A DNA stretch of 24,338 nucleotides from JBHHZJ01 sp046758005. GTDB lineage: Bacteria > Pseudomonadota > Alphaproteobacteria > Kiloniellales > J153. Under the pieces are notes generated by a model, which did not search any database, was not told the origin of the DNA, and saw nothing but the letters and a program-made list of their open reading frames with translations. The stretch spans positions 1 through 24,338 of the forward strand of contig JBHHZJ010000051.1 of NCBI GenBank assembly GCA_046758005.1, in the 5' to 3' direction. Positions 1 through 7,001 of this stretch are shown in pieces. Each line of letters starts with the position of its first letter. Positions within the stretch are counted from its first letter, which is position 1. A program made the translations under genes and the position numbers.

Positions 1-2
1 CA

Positions 3-56
3 CGTGATTGATTGGAACCGCGAAGTGGTTCCAATCAATCACGATCCGCTCTAGCA
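3..56. repeat. REP-like palindromic element (perfect hairpin), probably cut by the window edge
   Basis: Positions 3-19 and 27-43 are perfect 17-bp reverse complements (arm CGTGATTGATTGGAACC) around a 7-nt loop. The right side continues into GATCCGCTCTAG at 45-56. Read on the minus strand this is CTAGAGCGGATC followed by the hairpin. From general knowledge, palindromes bounded by CTAGAGCG-type ends are common intergenic repeats in alphaproteobacteria. The left outer end would lie before base 1. It could also act as a terminator for an upstream gene, but there is no T-tract. The repeat-family call is inference. Confidence 0.6.
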
Positions 57-190
57 CCGCATTCGCTTCCCGCGCCCCGCACACGGCCTCCGCCCGGCGC
101 TCTCGCGCGACCGCGGCATCGCCGCGTCGGTGGGCGGACCCATCCCGCATCGAGCCCACACCGTGCCGGATTCGGCGTTCCCTGGCTCAA

Positions 191-230
191 TATATTGTAG
201 CTCAGGGCCACAAGCGTACTGTATATTGTA
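191..230. repeat. Short direct-repeat pair (TATATTGTA) upstream of the large exported protein
   Basis: TATATTGTA occurs at 191-199 and again at 222-230, a 31-bp offset close to three helical turns. Each copy is followed by a GGGCC-containing stretch. It is a strikingly AT-rich island in GC-rich surroundings, about 80-180 bp before the candidate starts of the following gene. A promoter or operator role is plausible. I could not place a convincing -35/-10 pair, so no promoter is claimed. Confidence 0.4.
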
Positions 231-309
231 AGGGCCCTGGGGAGGTGCAAGGGCATCCACGGGTCTCCATTCCGAGCAACACGGGCTCGCTCGCTGCGGC
301 GCGAACGAT

Positions 310-3300
310 TTGCACAGGAAACCGGGACAGCTGTCGTCTTTCCCGCGTGCGATTTCCGGATGTGATCGGGCTTTGCACGCAACGCCGCGCCGCGTCTTCG
401 CCCGGGCCGTTCTGGTTCCCCTTTTGATCGGCCTGTTGTCCATCATCGAACACCCGCTTTACCCGGGCCGGGCTCACGCCGCGCCGCAAGGCCGCGGCCC
501 GGAACAGGGACAGGAGGGCGACGCGGTGTCGATCCGGCCGGTCCGCCGGCCCGACGAGGACCTGCTTATCCTCGAGATTCGCCTGAGATCCTTCATCCTT
601 AGCGAGGCGATGGTCGGCTACCTCACACCGGGCGGCCTGCTGCTGCCGCTCGGCGACCTTGCCCGGGCCCTCGACTTCCCGATAACGGTGGAGCCCGAGA
701 GCGGCCGGGCCGACGGCTGGTTCCTCAGCGAAGATCGGCTGTTCTCGCTCGACGTGGCGCGCCGGGAGGTGATCGTCGGGCAACGGCGCGCCTCGTATGC
801 AGCCGCCATGGTGGAACTGCACGAGGACGACATTTTCGTCGACACCCGCCTGCTGGCCCGTTGGTTCCCGGTCGATGTCCGCTTCGACCTCCCCAACCTG
901 AGCGTCACGATCGAGTCGCGTGAACCGCTCCCCGTCGAGCAGCGTTTGGAACGCGAGGCGCGGCGCGGAAAGCTCTTGCGCCGACGGCTCGTCGACCGTG
1001 ACGCCCAACCGCGGCTCGACATTCCCTACCGCGCCGTCTCTTGGCCGTTCGTGGACACGAGCGTGGAGGCCGTCTTCCGCGACGACGAGAATGGGGTGCG
1101 CACGGCCTCCGGGCGCTATTCGACCCTTTTGGCGGGCGATCTGGCGTATATGAGCTCCAAGCTCTTCGTCACCGGCGACGATTCGGATCGCCTGACCGAC
1201 GCCCGCCTGGATATGGGCCGCAAGGACCCCGACGGCGGGCTGCTCGGCCCCTTGGGGCTGACCGAGATCGGGCTTGGCGACGTCGCCGGCCCGGATCTTC
1301 CCCTGATCTCCCGCAGCAAGTTCGGGCGCGGCGTCGTGCTGTCCAGCTTTCCTTTGGACCGGCCGACGGAGTTCGACCAAATAACCATCCGCGGCGAGCT
1401 TCCGCTGGGATGGGAGGCGGAACTCTATCGCAACGAAGTGTTGTTGGATTTTCAACAGTCGCGCTCCGACGGTCGGTATGAGTTCACGGATGTTCCGCTC
1501 CTTTTCGGGCTCAACGTTCTGCGCGTCGAGCTGTACGGCCCGCAGGGGCAAAAGCGCCAGGAGGTCCGCCGTATTTTCGTCGGGCCCGGCCTGGTCCGAC
1601 CGGAGGAGTTCCACGTGCGTATCGCCGCCAGCCAGCAGGAGCAGGATTTGCTTCCCGTGGAAAACGACGCCGTCGACGACAAGGACGAGTTGGAGGGAGA
1701 GGCGCGGTTTCTGGCCGAGGTGGAGCGCGGCATCACCAAGGACCTGTCGATAGCGGCAGGGTTGAGCACCTTGCCGCTCGAGGACGGGCGCCGGCATTAC
1801 GGAAGCCTCAGCGTGCGGAGCGTCGTGGGAAGCGTGTACTCGCGTTTCGACATCGTCCCGGACAGCACCGGCGGTTGGGCCGGAAACGCGGCGGTGCAAA
1901 CCCGATTGGCCGAAAACATGAGCCTGTCCGTCGAGCACGGCGAGTTTCGCGACTTCGTGAGCGAGCAGGTGCAAGACATCGGCGACTCGTTGCGCCGCCG
2001 CAGCAGGCTGCGCCTCGACGGCGTTGTCGCACCGGTGTCAACGCTGCGCCTGCCGTTCAGCGTGACGGCGCAGTTGGATCGGAACGAGTCCGGACGGAAT
2101 GAAGCCGAGATCACGAATCGGCTGTCGGCGACCTACGCCGGGGCCTCGGTCTCGAACGACCTCGAGGCGAACCTGCTCCGCGGGAACGGGGCGGATACGA
2201 CGACGTTGACCGGAAGCTTCCTTGTGGGGGGATGGCTTGGCGACGTAAGCCTGCGCGGTCAGGCCGGGTATGACCTGGTGCCCGAACGCGAGTTTACGGA
2301 AGCGTCGGTCACCGGCGAATGGTTCATCGACACCAACTTTTCCGCGCGTTTCGGCGTCAATCGGAGGTTGTCCGATCCGCCTGAGACGACCTATTCGGCC
2401 GGCCTCAACCGAAGGTTCGACGCCGTGTCGCTTGGGCTGAACGGCGACTACCAGGACGACGGCAACTTCGGTGCGCGGCTCACCATGTCGTTCGCACTGG
2501 GCCGCGAGCCCCGCAAGGGCCGCTGGCGGATCGGCTCGCGGCCGATAGCCAATTCCGGGGCGGTTTCGGCGCGGGTGTTTCTCGACAACAATACGAACGG
2601 GCGGTTCGATGCCGAGGATACGCCGCTCGAAGGCGTCGCATTGAAAGCCGATCAAGGTCTTGGCGACAACACGACGGATGAGGAAGGCATCGCCTTTCTC
2701 ACCGGACTCTCTCCCTACCGGCACAGCACGGTAGCGGTGTCGGAGGGGACCCTCGAGGATCCATATTGGGTCCCGCAGACCCGGGCGGTGAGCGTCGTGC
2801 CTCGGCCCGGCGCGGTGGCGGTGGCCGAGTTTCCCATTGTCGCCACCGGCGAAATCGACGGGACGGTCTTTCAGCGCGCCGGCACGACGGCCCAAGAGGT
2901 TGCCGATGTCACCATCCAACTGCTCAACGAGGACGGCGAAATCGTCAAGACGGTGAGGAGCGCGTTCGACGGCTTCTATTTGATCGATTTCGTGCCGCCG
3001 GGGCGCTATCGCGTCCGGGTCGATCCCGACCAGATGGCGCGGCTGAACCTAATGGCACCGCCGCCGCGCGAGGTTGTCATCGGCGCGGACCAGGACGTTT
3101 TAAGCGGCGAAGACATGGTCATTACGCGCGTATCGGAGCCCGCGCGTTCTCCGACCATCGCCGAGAAGCCCGAGGCGGCCGAGGCCGCGGCGAGCGAGCC
3201 GCCGGAGGCGCCCGGGGCCGACGAAGGGGCTCCGCCGAAGGCCGCCGAGACGGCCGAGAAGCCCGAGGTGGCCGAGGTCGCGGCGAGCGAGCCGTCGGAG

Positions 3301-4503
3301 GCGCCCGGCGCCGGCGAGGGACAGGCGGCGGCGCCTGCAACGGGAAGCGACGCCGGTTATCGTTATTGGGTTCAGGTGGGGGCTTACCGCGACCGCGTGC
3401 TGGGAGAGATCGCCTGGCGCCAGCTGCGAAAGGAGCATGCCACCCTGCTGGGCGCGGCTGGATACCACATACGGCGCGTGGACTTGGGGCCGCGCAAGGG
3501 CGTGTTTTACCAGTTTCGTGTCGGACCGTTCGCCGAAACGGCCGAGGCGCAGCGGCTGTGTAATAACCTCAAAGCCGCGCGTGTCGACTGCTTCACGGCC
3601 AAGACACGGGTGCGGGCCGGAGCCAAAGCCGGCGCCACGCGGGGCGCCGATGCCGGCGGGCCGGACCGGATTCCGTCCTTCGAGGCGGTGCGATTCCTGG
3701 CCAATGGGGAGGTTCTCGTTTCCGGCGTCGCGCCGCCGCACTGGGATGTCGTAATCCTGGCCGGCAAGAGCGGGACCGCGACCGTCGGAGCCGACACCGA
3801 CGGTCGGTGGAGCTGGGTGCCGCAGCGCAGGTTCGCGCCCGGCCTGACGCGCCTGCGCCTGCTGGCCACGGGACCGGATCGACGGGTCGTCGCCTCGCAA
3901 ACGGATCTCCTTGTGATGGTGCCCGAACCGCAGGACGCCGGCGCGGACCGCCCGCAGAACCGGGAGCCGTTGGCCCTCGCCCTGTCCCGAGACGGAAACG
4001 GGCCGACAAGGATCCTGCACGGAAGCGGCGAAACGCCGGGCCCGGATCGGGGCGCCACCGCACTCTCGATCGACCTGATCGAGTACGATACTCAAGGCAA
4101 CTTTACCATCGCGGGCCGAGCCCCCGCCGGTTCCAGCCTTCGTATCCTCTTGGACAGCGAAGTCGCGGGCCGTGCGACGGCGGATGAGGACGGGGGATGG
4201 CGACTGGCCCTGCAACACCGGCCGAAGCCGGGTCGCAAGAGGCTGGCTGTCGAACACGCGGATGCCTCGGGCGAAGTCATCGGGCGGGCCGAGGCCGTGT
4301 TGGATTTCAGTGTGTCGGCCGCGCCCGCAGATCCGCCGGGCAGCATCGCAGTTCAGCCGGGCGACAGCCTGTGGCGCATCGCCAGACGCATGTACGGGAA
4401 GGGCGTTCTGTACACGATTATCTATGGGGTCAACGCCGATCAAATCGGCGATCCCGACGTGATCCATCCGAGGCAGAAACTTACGACGCCGGGGGGCGAT
4501 TGA
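310..4503 (+). CDS. Large exported usher-like outer-membrane protein with Cna-like repeats, SPOR and LysM domains
   Basis: The frame encodes about 1397 residues. A hydrophobic export segment (residues ~33-46) ends at a signal-peptidase-like AHA-AP site near residue 57. Residues ~70-230 are a periplasmic N-terminal region. Residues ~330-450 and the following alternating polar/hydrophobic strands resemble fimbrial/CS1-type ushers and outer-membrane barrels (for example GWEAELYRNEVLLDF and YGPQGQKRQEVRRIFVGPG). Two Cna/carboxypeptidase-regulatory-like beta domains follow at ~752-810 (FLDNNTNGRFDAEDTPLEGV) and ~847-914. Then come an Ala/Glu/Pro-rich linker, a SPOR peptidoglycan-binding domain (~1017-1098, WVQVGAYRDR) and a C-terminal LysM (~1348-1396, VQPGDSLWRIARRMYGKG). 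The start is uncertain. TTG at 310 has no clear ribosome site, and TTG at 373 would give a normal 36-residue signal peptide. Likely role: surface export or assembly tethered to the cell wall. The substrate is unknown and no chaperone or pilin gene lies in the window. Confidence 0.72.
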   Translation: MHRKPGQLSSFPRAISGCDRALHATPRRVFARAVLVPLLIGLLSIIEHPLYPGRAHAAPQGRGPEQGQEGDAVSIRPVRRPDEDLLILEIRLRSFILSEAMVGYLTPGGLLLPLGDLARALDFPITVEPESGRADGWFLSEDRLFSLDVARREVIVGQRRASYAAAMVELHEDDIFVDTRLLARWFPVDVRFDLPNLSVTIESREPLPVEQRLEREARRGKLLRRRLVDRDAQPRLDIPYRAVSWPFVDTSVEAVFRDDENGVRTASGRYSTLLAGDLAYMSSKLFVTGDDSDRLTDARLDMGRKDPDGGLLGPLGLTEIGLGDVAGPDLPLISRSKFGRGVVLSSFPLDRPTEFDQITIRGELPLGWEAELYRNEVLLDFQQSRSDGRYEFTDVPLLFGLNVLRVELYGPQGQKRQEVRRIFVGPGLVRPEEFHVRIAASQQEQDLLPVENDAVDDKDELEGEARFLAEVERGITKDLSIAAGLSTLPLEDGRRHYGSLSVRSVVGSVYSRFDIVPDSTGGWAGNAAVQTRLAENMSLSVEHGEFRDFVSEQVQDIGDSLRRRSRLRLDGVVAPVSTLRLPFSVTAQLDRNESGRNEAEITNRLSATYAGASVSNDLEANLLRGNGADTTTLTGSFLVGGWLGDVSLRGQAGYDLVPEREFTEASVTGEWFIDTNFSARFGVNRRLSDPPETTYSAGLNRRFDAVSLGLNGDYQDDGNFGARLTMSFALGREPRKGRWRIGSRPIANSGAVSARVFLDNNTNGRFDAEDTPLEGVALKADQGLGDNTTDEEGIAFLTGLSPYRHSTVAVSEGTLEDPYWVPQTRAVSVVPRPGAVAVAEFPIVATGEIDGTVFQRAGTTAQEVADVTIQLLNEDGEIVKTVRSAFDGFYLIDFVPPGRYRVRVDPDQMARLNLMAPPPREVVIGADQDVLSGEDMVITRVSEPARSPTIAEKPEAAEAAASEPPEAPGADEGAPPKAAETAEKPEVAEVAASEPSEAPGAGEGQAAAPATGSDAGYRYWVQVGAYRDRVLGEIAWRQLRKEHATLLGAAGYHIRRVDLGPRKGVFYQFRVGPFAETAEAQRLCNNLKAARVDCFTAKTRVRAGAKAGATRGADAGGPDRIPSFEAVRFLANGEVLVSGVAPPHWDVVILAGKSGTATVGADTDGRWSWVPQRRFAPGLTRLRLLATGPDRRVVASQTDLLVMVPEPQDAGADRPQNREPLALALSRDGNGPTRILHGSGETPGPDRGATALSIDLIEYDTQGNFTIAGRAPAGSSLRILLDSEVAGRATADEDGGWRLALQHRPKPGRKRLAVEHADASGEVIGRAEAVLDFSVSAAPADPPGSIAVQPGDSLWRIARRMYGKGVLYTIIYGVNADQIGDPDVIHPRQKLTTPGGD
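3160..3321 (+). repeat. 93-bp-period internal duplication in the linker before the SPOR domain
   Basis: A ~69-bp unit at 3160-3228 recurs at 3253-3321, in frame with a 31-residue period. The two copies encode AEKPEAAEAAASEPPEAPG and AEKPEVAEVAASEPSEAPG. The Ala/Pro/Glu composition suggests an extended periplasmic spacer between the beta domains and the SPOR domain. The near-identity suggests recent duplication or slippage. Confidence 0.75.
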
Positions 4504-4592
4504 GCAGCCCGCCGGCCCCGCTCATACTCGATTCCGCGCCCTGCCATCAGACGGCCGCGCAGTAACGCAATAGGCCTGGTGGAACTCCGTGC

Positions 4593-4615
4593 CGAGTAAA
4601 GTAAGGCTTTACTCG
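4593..4615. terminator. Hairpin between convergent genes (possible bidirectional terminator)
   Basis: CGAGTAAAG and CTTTACTCG form a perfect 9-bp stem around a 5-nt loop. The hairpin lies in the 153-bp gap between the large exported-protein gene (plus) and the BKACE gene (minus). The stem is AT-rich and has no clear U-tract in either direction, so the terminator role rests mainly on location. Confidence 0.4.
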
Positions 4616-4656
4616 ATTCATGGGCACGCGCGCCGATTGAGGCCGATCCAACCGGC

Positions 4657-5565
4657 TCAGGGCGCGGGCATGGCCTGCGGCGGGCGGGCGATATGGAGCA
4701 TTTCGCGCGCCTCTTCGGGGCTGGCGACCTCGCGGCCCAGTTCGCGGACGATGCGCACGGCCCGCTCCACGAGCTGGGCGTTGCTTTGCGCCAACACGCC
4801 GGGCCCGTAGTAGACGTTGTCCTCCATGCCGACCCGGACATTGCCGCCCATGGCCGCCGCCATCGTGCTGAGCGGGAGCTGGTGCTTGCCGATGCTCACG
4901 ATCTGCCAGCTCGATCCCTCGGGCACGGCGTCCAGCATGGCCAGAAGATTTGCCGGCGTGGCGGGAATTCCGCCGCGAATGCCCATGACGAAGCTGAAAT
5001 GCGGGGGCGCGGGCAGAATCCCTTTCTCTGCCAGCTCCAGGGCGTTGGCGATGTGGCTGAGGTCGTAGACCTCGATCTCGTTCGCGATCCCGCGGTATTT
5101 GCAGCCCTCGATGAACTCGGCGTTCCATTGCTTCGAGTTCGAAAACAGCCACTCCTGCCCCTTGTGGTCGAAGTGGAAGGTGCCGGCGTTGACGGTCAGC
5201 ATGTCCGGCTGCGGCGTGATGTCGAGGAGCGCCATGCGCTCCTCCTGCGTGAACGGCTGGCCCCGGCCCTGGTCGTCGAACCAGATCCCGATGCCGTTGC
5301 CGACCTGGGAGATCATGCCCGGGCAGCGGCTCATCACGCCGTCCACGACCTCGTGGTAGACGGAAAGGTCGCTGCAGGTGCGCCCCTGCGCATCGCGGAC
5401 GTGGATGTGGGCGACCGCGGCGCCCGCGTTGTAGCAGTCGTAAAAGTCCCGCACGATTTCGTCGGGCTGTTCGGGCAGCGCCGGGTTGGCCTCCTTGCCG
5501 TGCAGCCCGCCGGTGGTGGCGATCGTGATGACGACTTTGCCCGGATTGGTCAGGTTCGGTTTCAT
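4657..5565 (-). CDS. BKACE-family (DUF849) beta-keto acid cleavage enzyme, copy 1
   Basis: This is a 302-residue protein of the family typified by 3-keto-5-aminohexanoate cleavage enzyme (Kce). The family condenses a beta-keto acid with acetyl-CoA to give acetoacetate and a new acyl-CoA, using a metal. Visible family features are the metal-binding HIH in AHIHVRD, the EIEVYD strand, NAGT, and the catalytic RVGMEDN near the C terminus (Kce Arg226/Glu230/Asp231). The position of Kce Glu14, which contacts the substrate amino group, is Leu here (ATTGGL). The Kce STGG loop is replaced by VGNG. The ATG at 5565 was chosen because GGGGAGG precedes it. A longer frame reaches upstream but lacks such a site. 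It is transcribed away from the TAXI-TRAP genes, from a promoter overlapping the shared palindrome. Family call is firm; substrate unknown. Confidence 0.9.
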   Translation of the reverse strand: MKPNLTNPGKVVITIATTGGLHGKEANPALPEQPDEIVRDFYDCYNAGAAVAHIHVRDAQGRTCSDLSVYHEVVDGVMSRCPGMISQVGNGIGIWFDDQGRGQPFTQEERMALLDITPQPDMLTVNAGTFHFDHKGQEWLFSNSKQWNAEFIEGCKYRGIANEIEVYDLSHIANALELAEKGILPAPPHFSFVMGIRGGIPATPANLLAMLDAVPEGSSWQIVSIGKHQLPLSTMAAAMGGNVRVGMEDNVYYGPGVLAQSNAQLVERAVRIVRELGREVASPEEAREMLHIARPPQAMPAP

Positions 5566-5652
5566 CGTTGGCCTCCCCGCGTTGGCGCCCCAGCCGTGGA
5601 CCCCCTCGCGCCGGCGCAGTCCCGACGGCGCCATGAGGCGGCACGGTCCTTG

Positions 5653-5681
5653 ATCATGTAAGCTGCGGAAAATGAAATCAA
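5653..5681 (-). promoter_or_regulatory. Sigma70-type promoter for BKACE copy 1
   Basis: On the minus strand, TTGATT (5676-5681) and CATGAT (5653-5658) are separated by 17 bp, a good -35/-10 pair. This puts the transcript start near 5646 with a leader of about 80 nt. The -35 lies inside the palindrome at 5672-5692. The same geometry is found before the IclR gene. Confidence 0.6.
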
Positions 5682-5692
5682 TCGTATTGCAT
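5672..5692. promoter_or_regulatory. Putative IclR operator, copy 1 (imperfect palindrome)
   Basis: This is a 21-bp imperfect palindrome with outer half-sites ATGAAAT and ATTGCAT, in the divergent region between BKACE copy 1 and the TAXI binding protein. A copy identical at 19 of 21 positions lies at 10523-10543 upstream of the IclR gene. With the 3' flank ending in CGGAA the match is 24 of 28. It covers the -35 of the minus-strand promoter and the candidate -35 of the plus-strand promoter, so binding would affect both transcripts. Assignment to the IclR protein is inference from position. Confidence 0.65.
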
Positions 5693-5714
5693 GGCGGAAC
5701 GGACCTGATAGACT
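5687..5714 (+). promoter_or_regulatory. Candidate promoter for the TAXI-TRAP genes
   Basis: TTGCAT (5687-5692) and TAGACT (5709-5714) are spaced by 16 bp. The -35 is the right half-site of the palindrome. The predicted start near 5721 would give a leader of about 80 nt. It is weaker than the divergent promoter. Confidence 0.4.
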
Positions 5715-5803
5715 GTTACATTGCGCGTGCATCACTGTTGTGCCGCTGACAGCACCAAAACAAGCGCCCGGCGAAGGCGCGGCCGCCAGGGAGGATCCAA
5801 ATC

Positions 5804-6883
5804 ATGCTGAGACCAGTATTGACGCGCGGCGTCGCGAGCGCGTTTGCCGCCTTACTGCTGGGCATTGCGGGCACGACGGCCCACGCCCAGGGCAAGCCGA
5901 CGATCGTTCCGATCCTGAGCTGTCCGTTCGGCTGCGGCGTCGTAGAGGGGAACACGATCTTCGGCACCATCATGGCCAAGAACGGCGAACCGGTCATGGT
6001 CGCCGCGCAGGAAACGCCCGGCTACATGTACAACGTCCGGGCGATGGCCGAGCAGAAGCGGTGGAAGTCGAACGTCTTCGGCACCGAGGACGTGATCATC
6101 CAGCTCGCCCTGCAGGGCGGCACGCCCGAACTGAAGGAGTTCCTGCCGAAGCCTGTGCCGATCAAGTTCAAGCTCCTGCACGGCGAGGCCTACTGGGCCC
6201 AGGGCAAGTTCTTCGTCACCACCAACCCCGACATCAAGACCATCGCCGACTTGAAGGGCAAGCGGGTCTCCCTGGGCCTGCGGGGGCAAAGCGACTGGGG
6301 CGTGTATCCCCGCCTGATCCTGGAGCACGCCTACGGGATCACGCCCGACAACACGGACATCCGGCACATGACGCCGGGGGCGCTGACCCAGCAGCTGATC
6401 GACGGCACGACCGACGTCGCGGTCACCGGGTTCGGCACGGACCCGAGCCAGAGCTTCCATCTGATCACCGGCCCGCTGCGCAAGCTCCAGGCATCCGGCA
6501 GGAAGCTGTACTACATCCCCATCGACCAGTGGGCCGTCGACAAGGTCAATGCCAAGTTCGGCACGACCTTCGTGACCAAGGTGGTCAAGGCCGGGACCAT
6601 GCCTCAACAGGATGCGGACCTGCTGATCGGCTTCGTCCGCGGGTACAAGGCGGTGCATCCCGCTTTCCCGGAGGAGGTGGCCTACAACTTCGTCAAGGCG
6701 GTCTACAAGTATGGCGAGGAGATGAAGCCGCTGAGCGCGCTTTGGGGCATGCTCACGCCGGAAATGATGGTCGACGGGTTGACCGAAGAAAACGCCCATC
6801 CCGGCGCCGTTCGGGCTCTCAAGGAGATCGGGATCTGGGACTTGCGCCAGAAGAGTACGCCGGTCACCTACCCGAAAATGTAG
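5804..6883 (+). CDS. TAXI-family TRAP transporter substrate-binding protein
   Basis: The protein has 359 residues with a clear signal peptide (residues 1-28, ending AHA before QG) and the layout of periplasmic TAXI binding proteins. Recognisable stretches include IADLKGKRVSLGLRGQSDWG and, near the C terminus, NAHPGAVRALKEIGIW. TAXI systems use ion gradients to import organic acids. Known examples handle dicarboxylates or amino acids, but the ligand here cannot be read from sequence. The ATG at 5804 has a strong AGGGAGGA site 8 nt upstream. It is followed by a GC-rich hairpin and then the fused permease, the normal arrangement for a binding protein made in excess. It probably imports the substrate of the neighbouring carboxylase/BKACE enzymes. 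Confidence 0.92.
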   Translation: MLRPVLTRGVASAFAALLLGIAGTTAHAQGKPTIVPILSCPFGCGVVEGNTIFGTIMAKNGEPVMVAAQETPGYMYNVRAMAEQKRWKSNVFGTEDVIIQLALQGGTPELKEFLPKPVPIKFKLLHGEAYWAQGKFFVTTNPDIKTIADLKGKRVSLGLRGQSDWGVYPRLILEHAYGITPDNTDIRHMTPGALTQQLIDGTTDVAVTGFGTDPSQSFHLITGPLRKLQASGRKLYYIPIDQWAVDKVNAKFGTTFVTKVVKAGTMPQQDADLLIGFVRGYKAVHPAFPEEVAYNFVKAVYKYGEEMKPLSALWGMLTPEMMVDGLTEENAHPGAVRALKEIGIWDLRQKSTPVTYPKM

Positions 6884-6899
6884 TAGCCGCCCATTGGAA

Positions 6900-6931
6900 C
6901 CCGGCGCGCGCATGGCCTTGCCCGCGCCGGG
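6900..6931 (+). terminator. GC-rich hairpin between binding-protein and permease genes
   Basis: CCCGGCGCG (6900-6908) and CGCGCCGGG (6923-6931) form a 9-bp stem with a 14-nt loop, 17 nt after the binding-protein stop codon. No U-tract follows, so it is more likely an mRNA stabiliser or attenuator that lowers permease expression than a full terminator. Confidence 0.45.
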
Positions 6932-7001
6932 GATTTCGCCGTAACGCGACCGTGGCCCGCCTCCCGCGCGCCGTCCGCCGGGTCGCGGCCGCAGCCGGAC
7001 A

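Noticed and set aside
8..427. Small plus-strand frames in the first 430 bases
   Set aside because: They start inside the palindromic repeat, have no ribosome site and give Arg/Ser/Pro-rich low-complexity products. The region is treated as a non-coding leader.
202..1974. Long minus-strand open frame opposite the exported-protein gene
   Set aside because: It mirrors the codon positions of the plus-strand gene in GC-rich DNA, its translation is compositionally odd (Arg/Gly/Val/Asp-rich) with no recognisable domain, and the opposite strand has clear SPOR, LysM and usher-like features.
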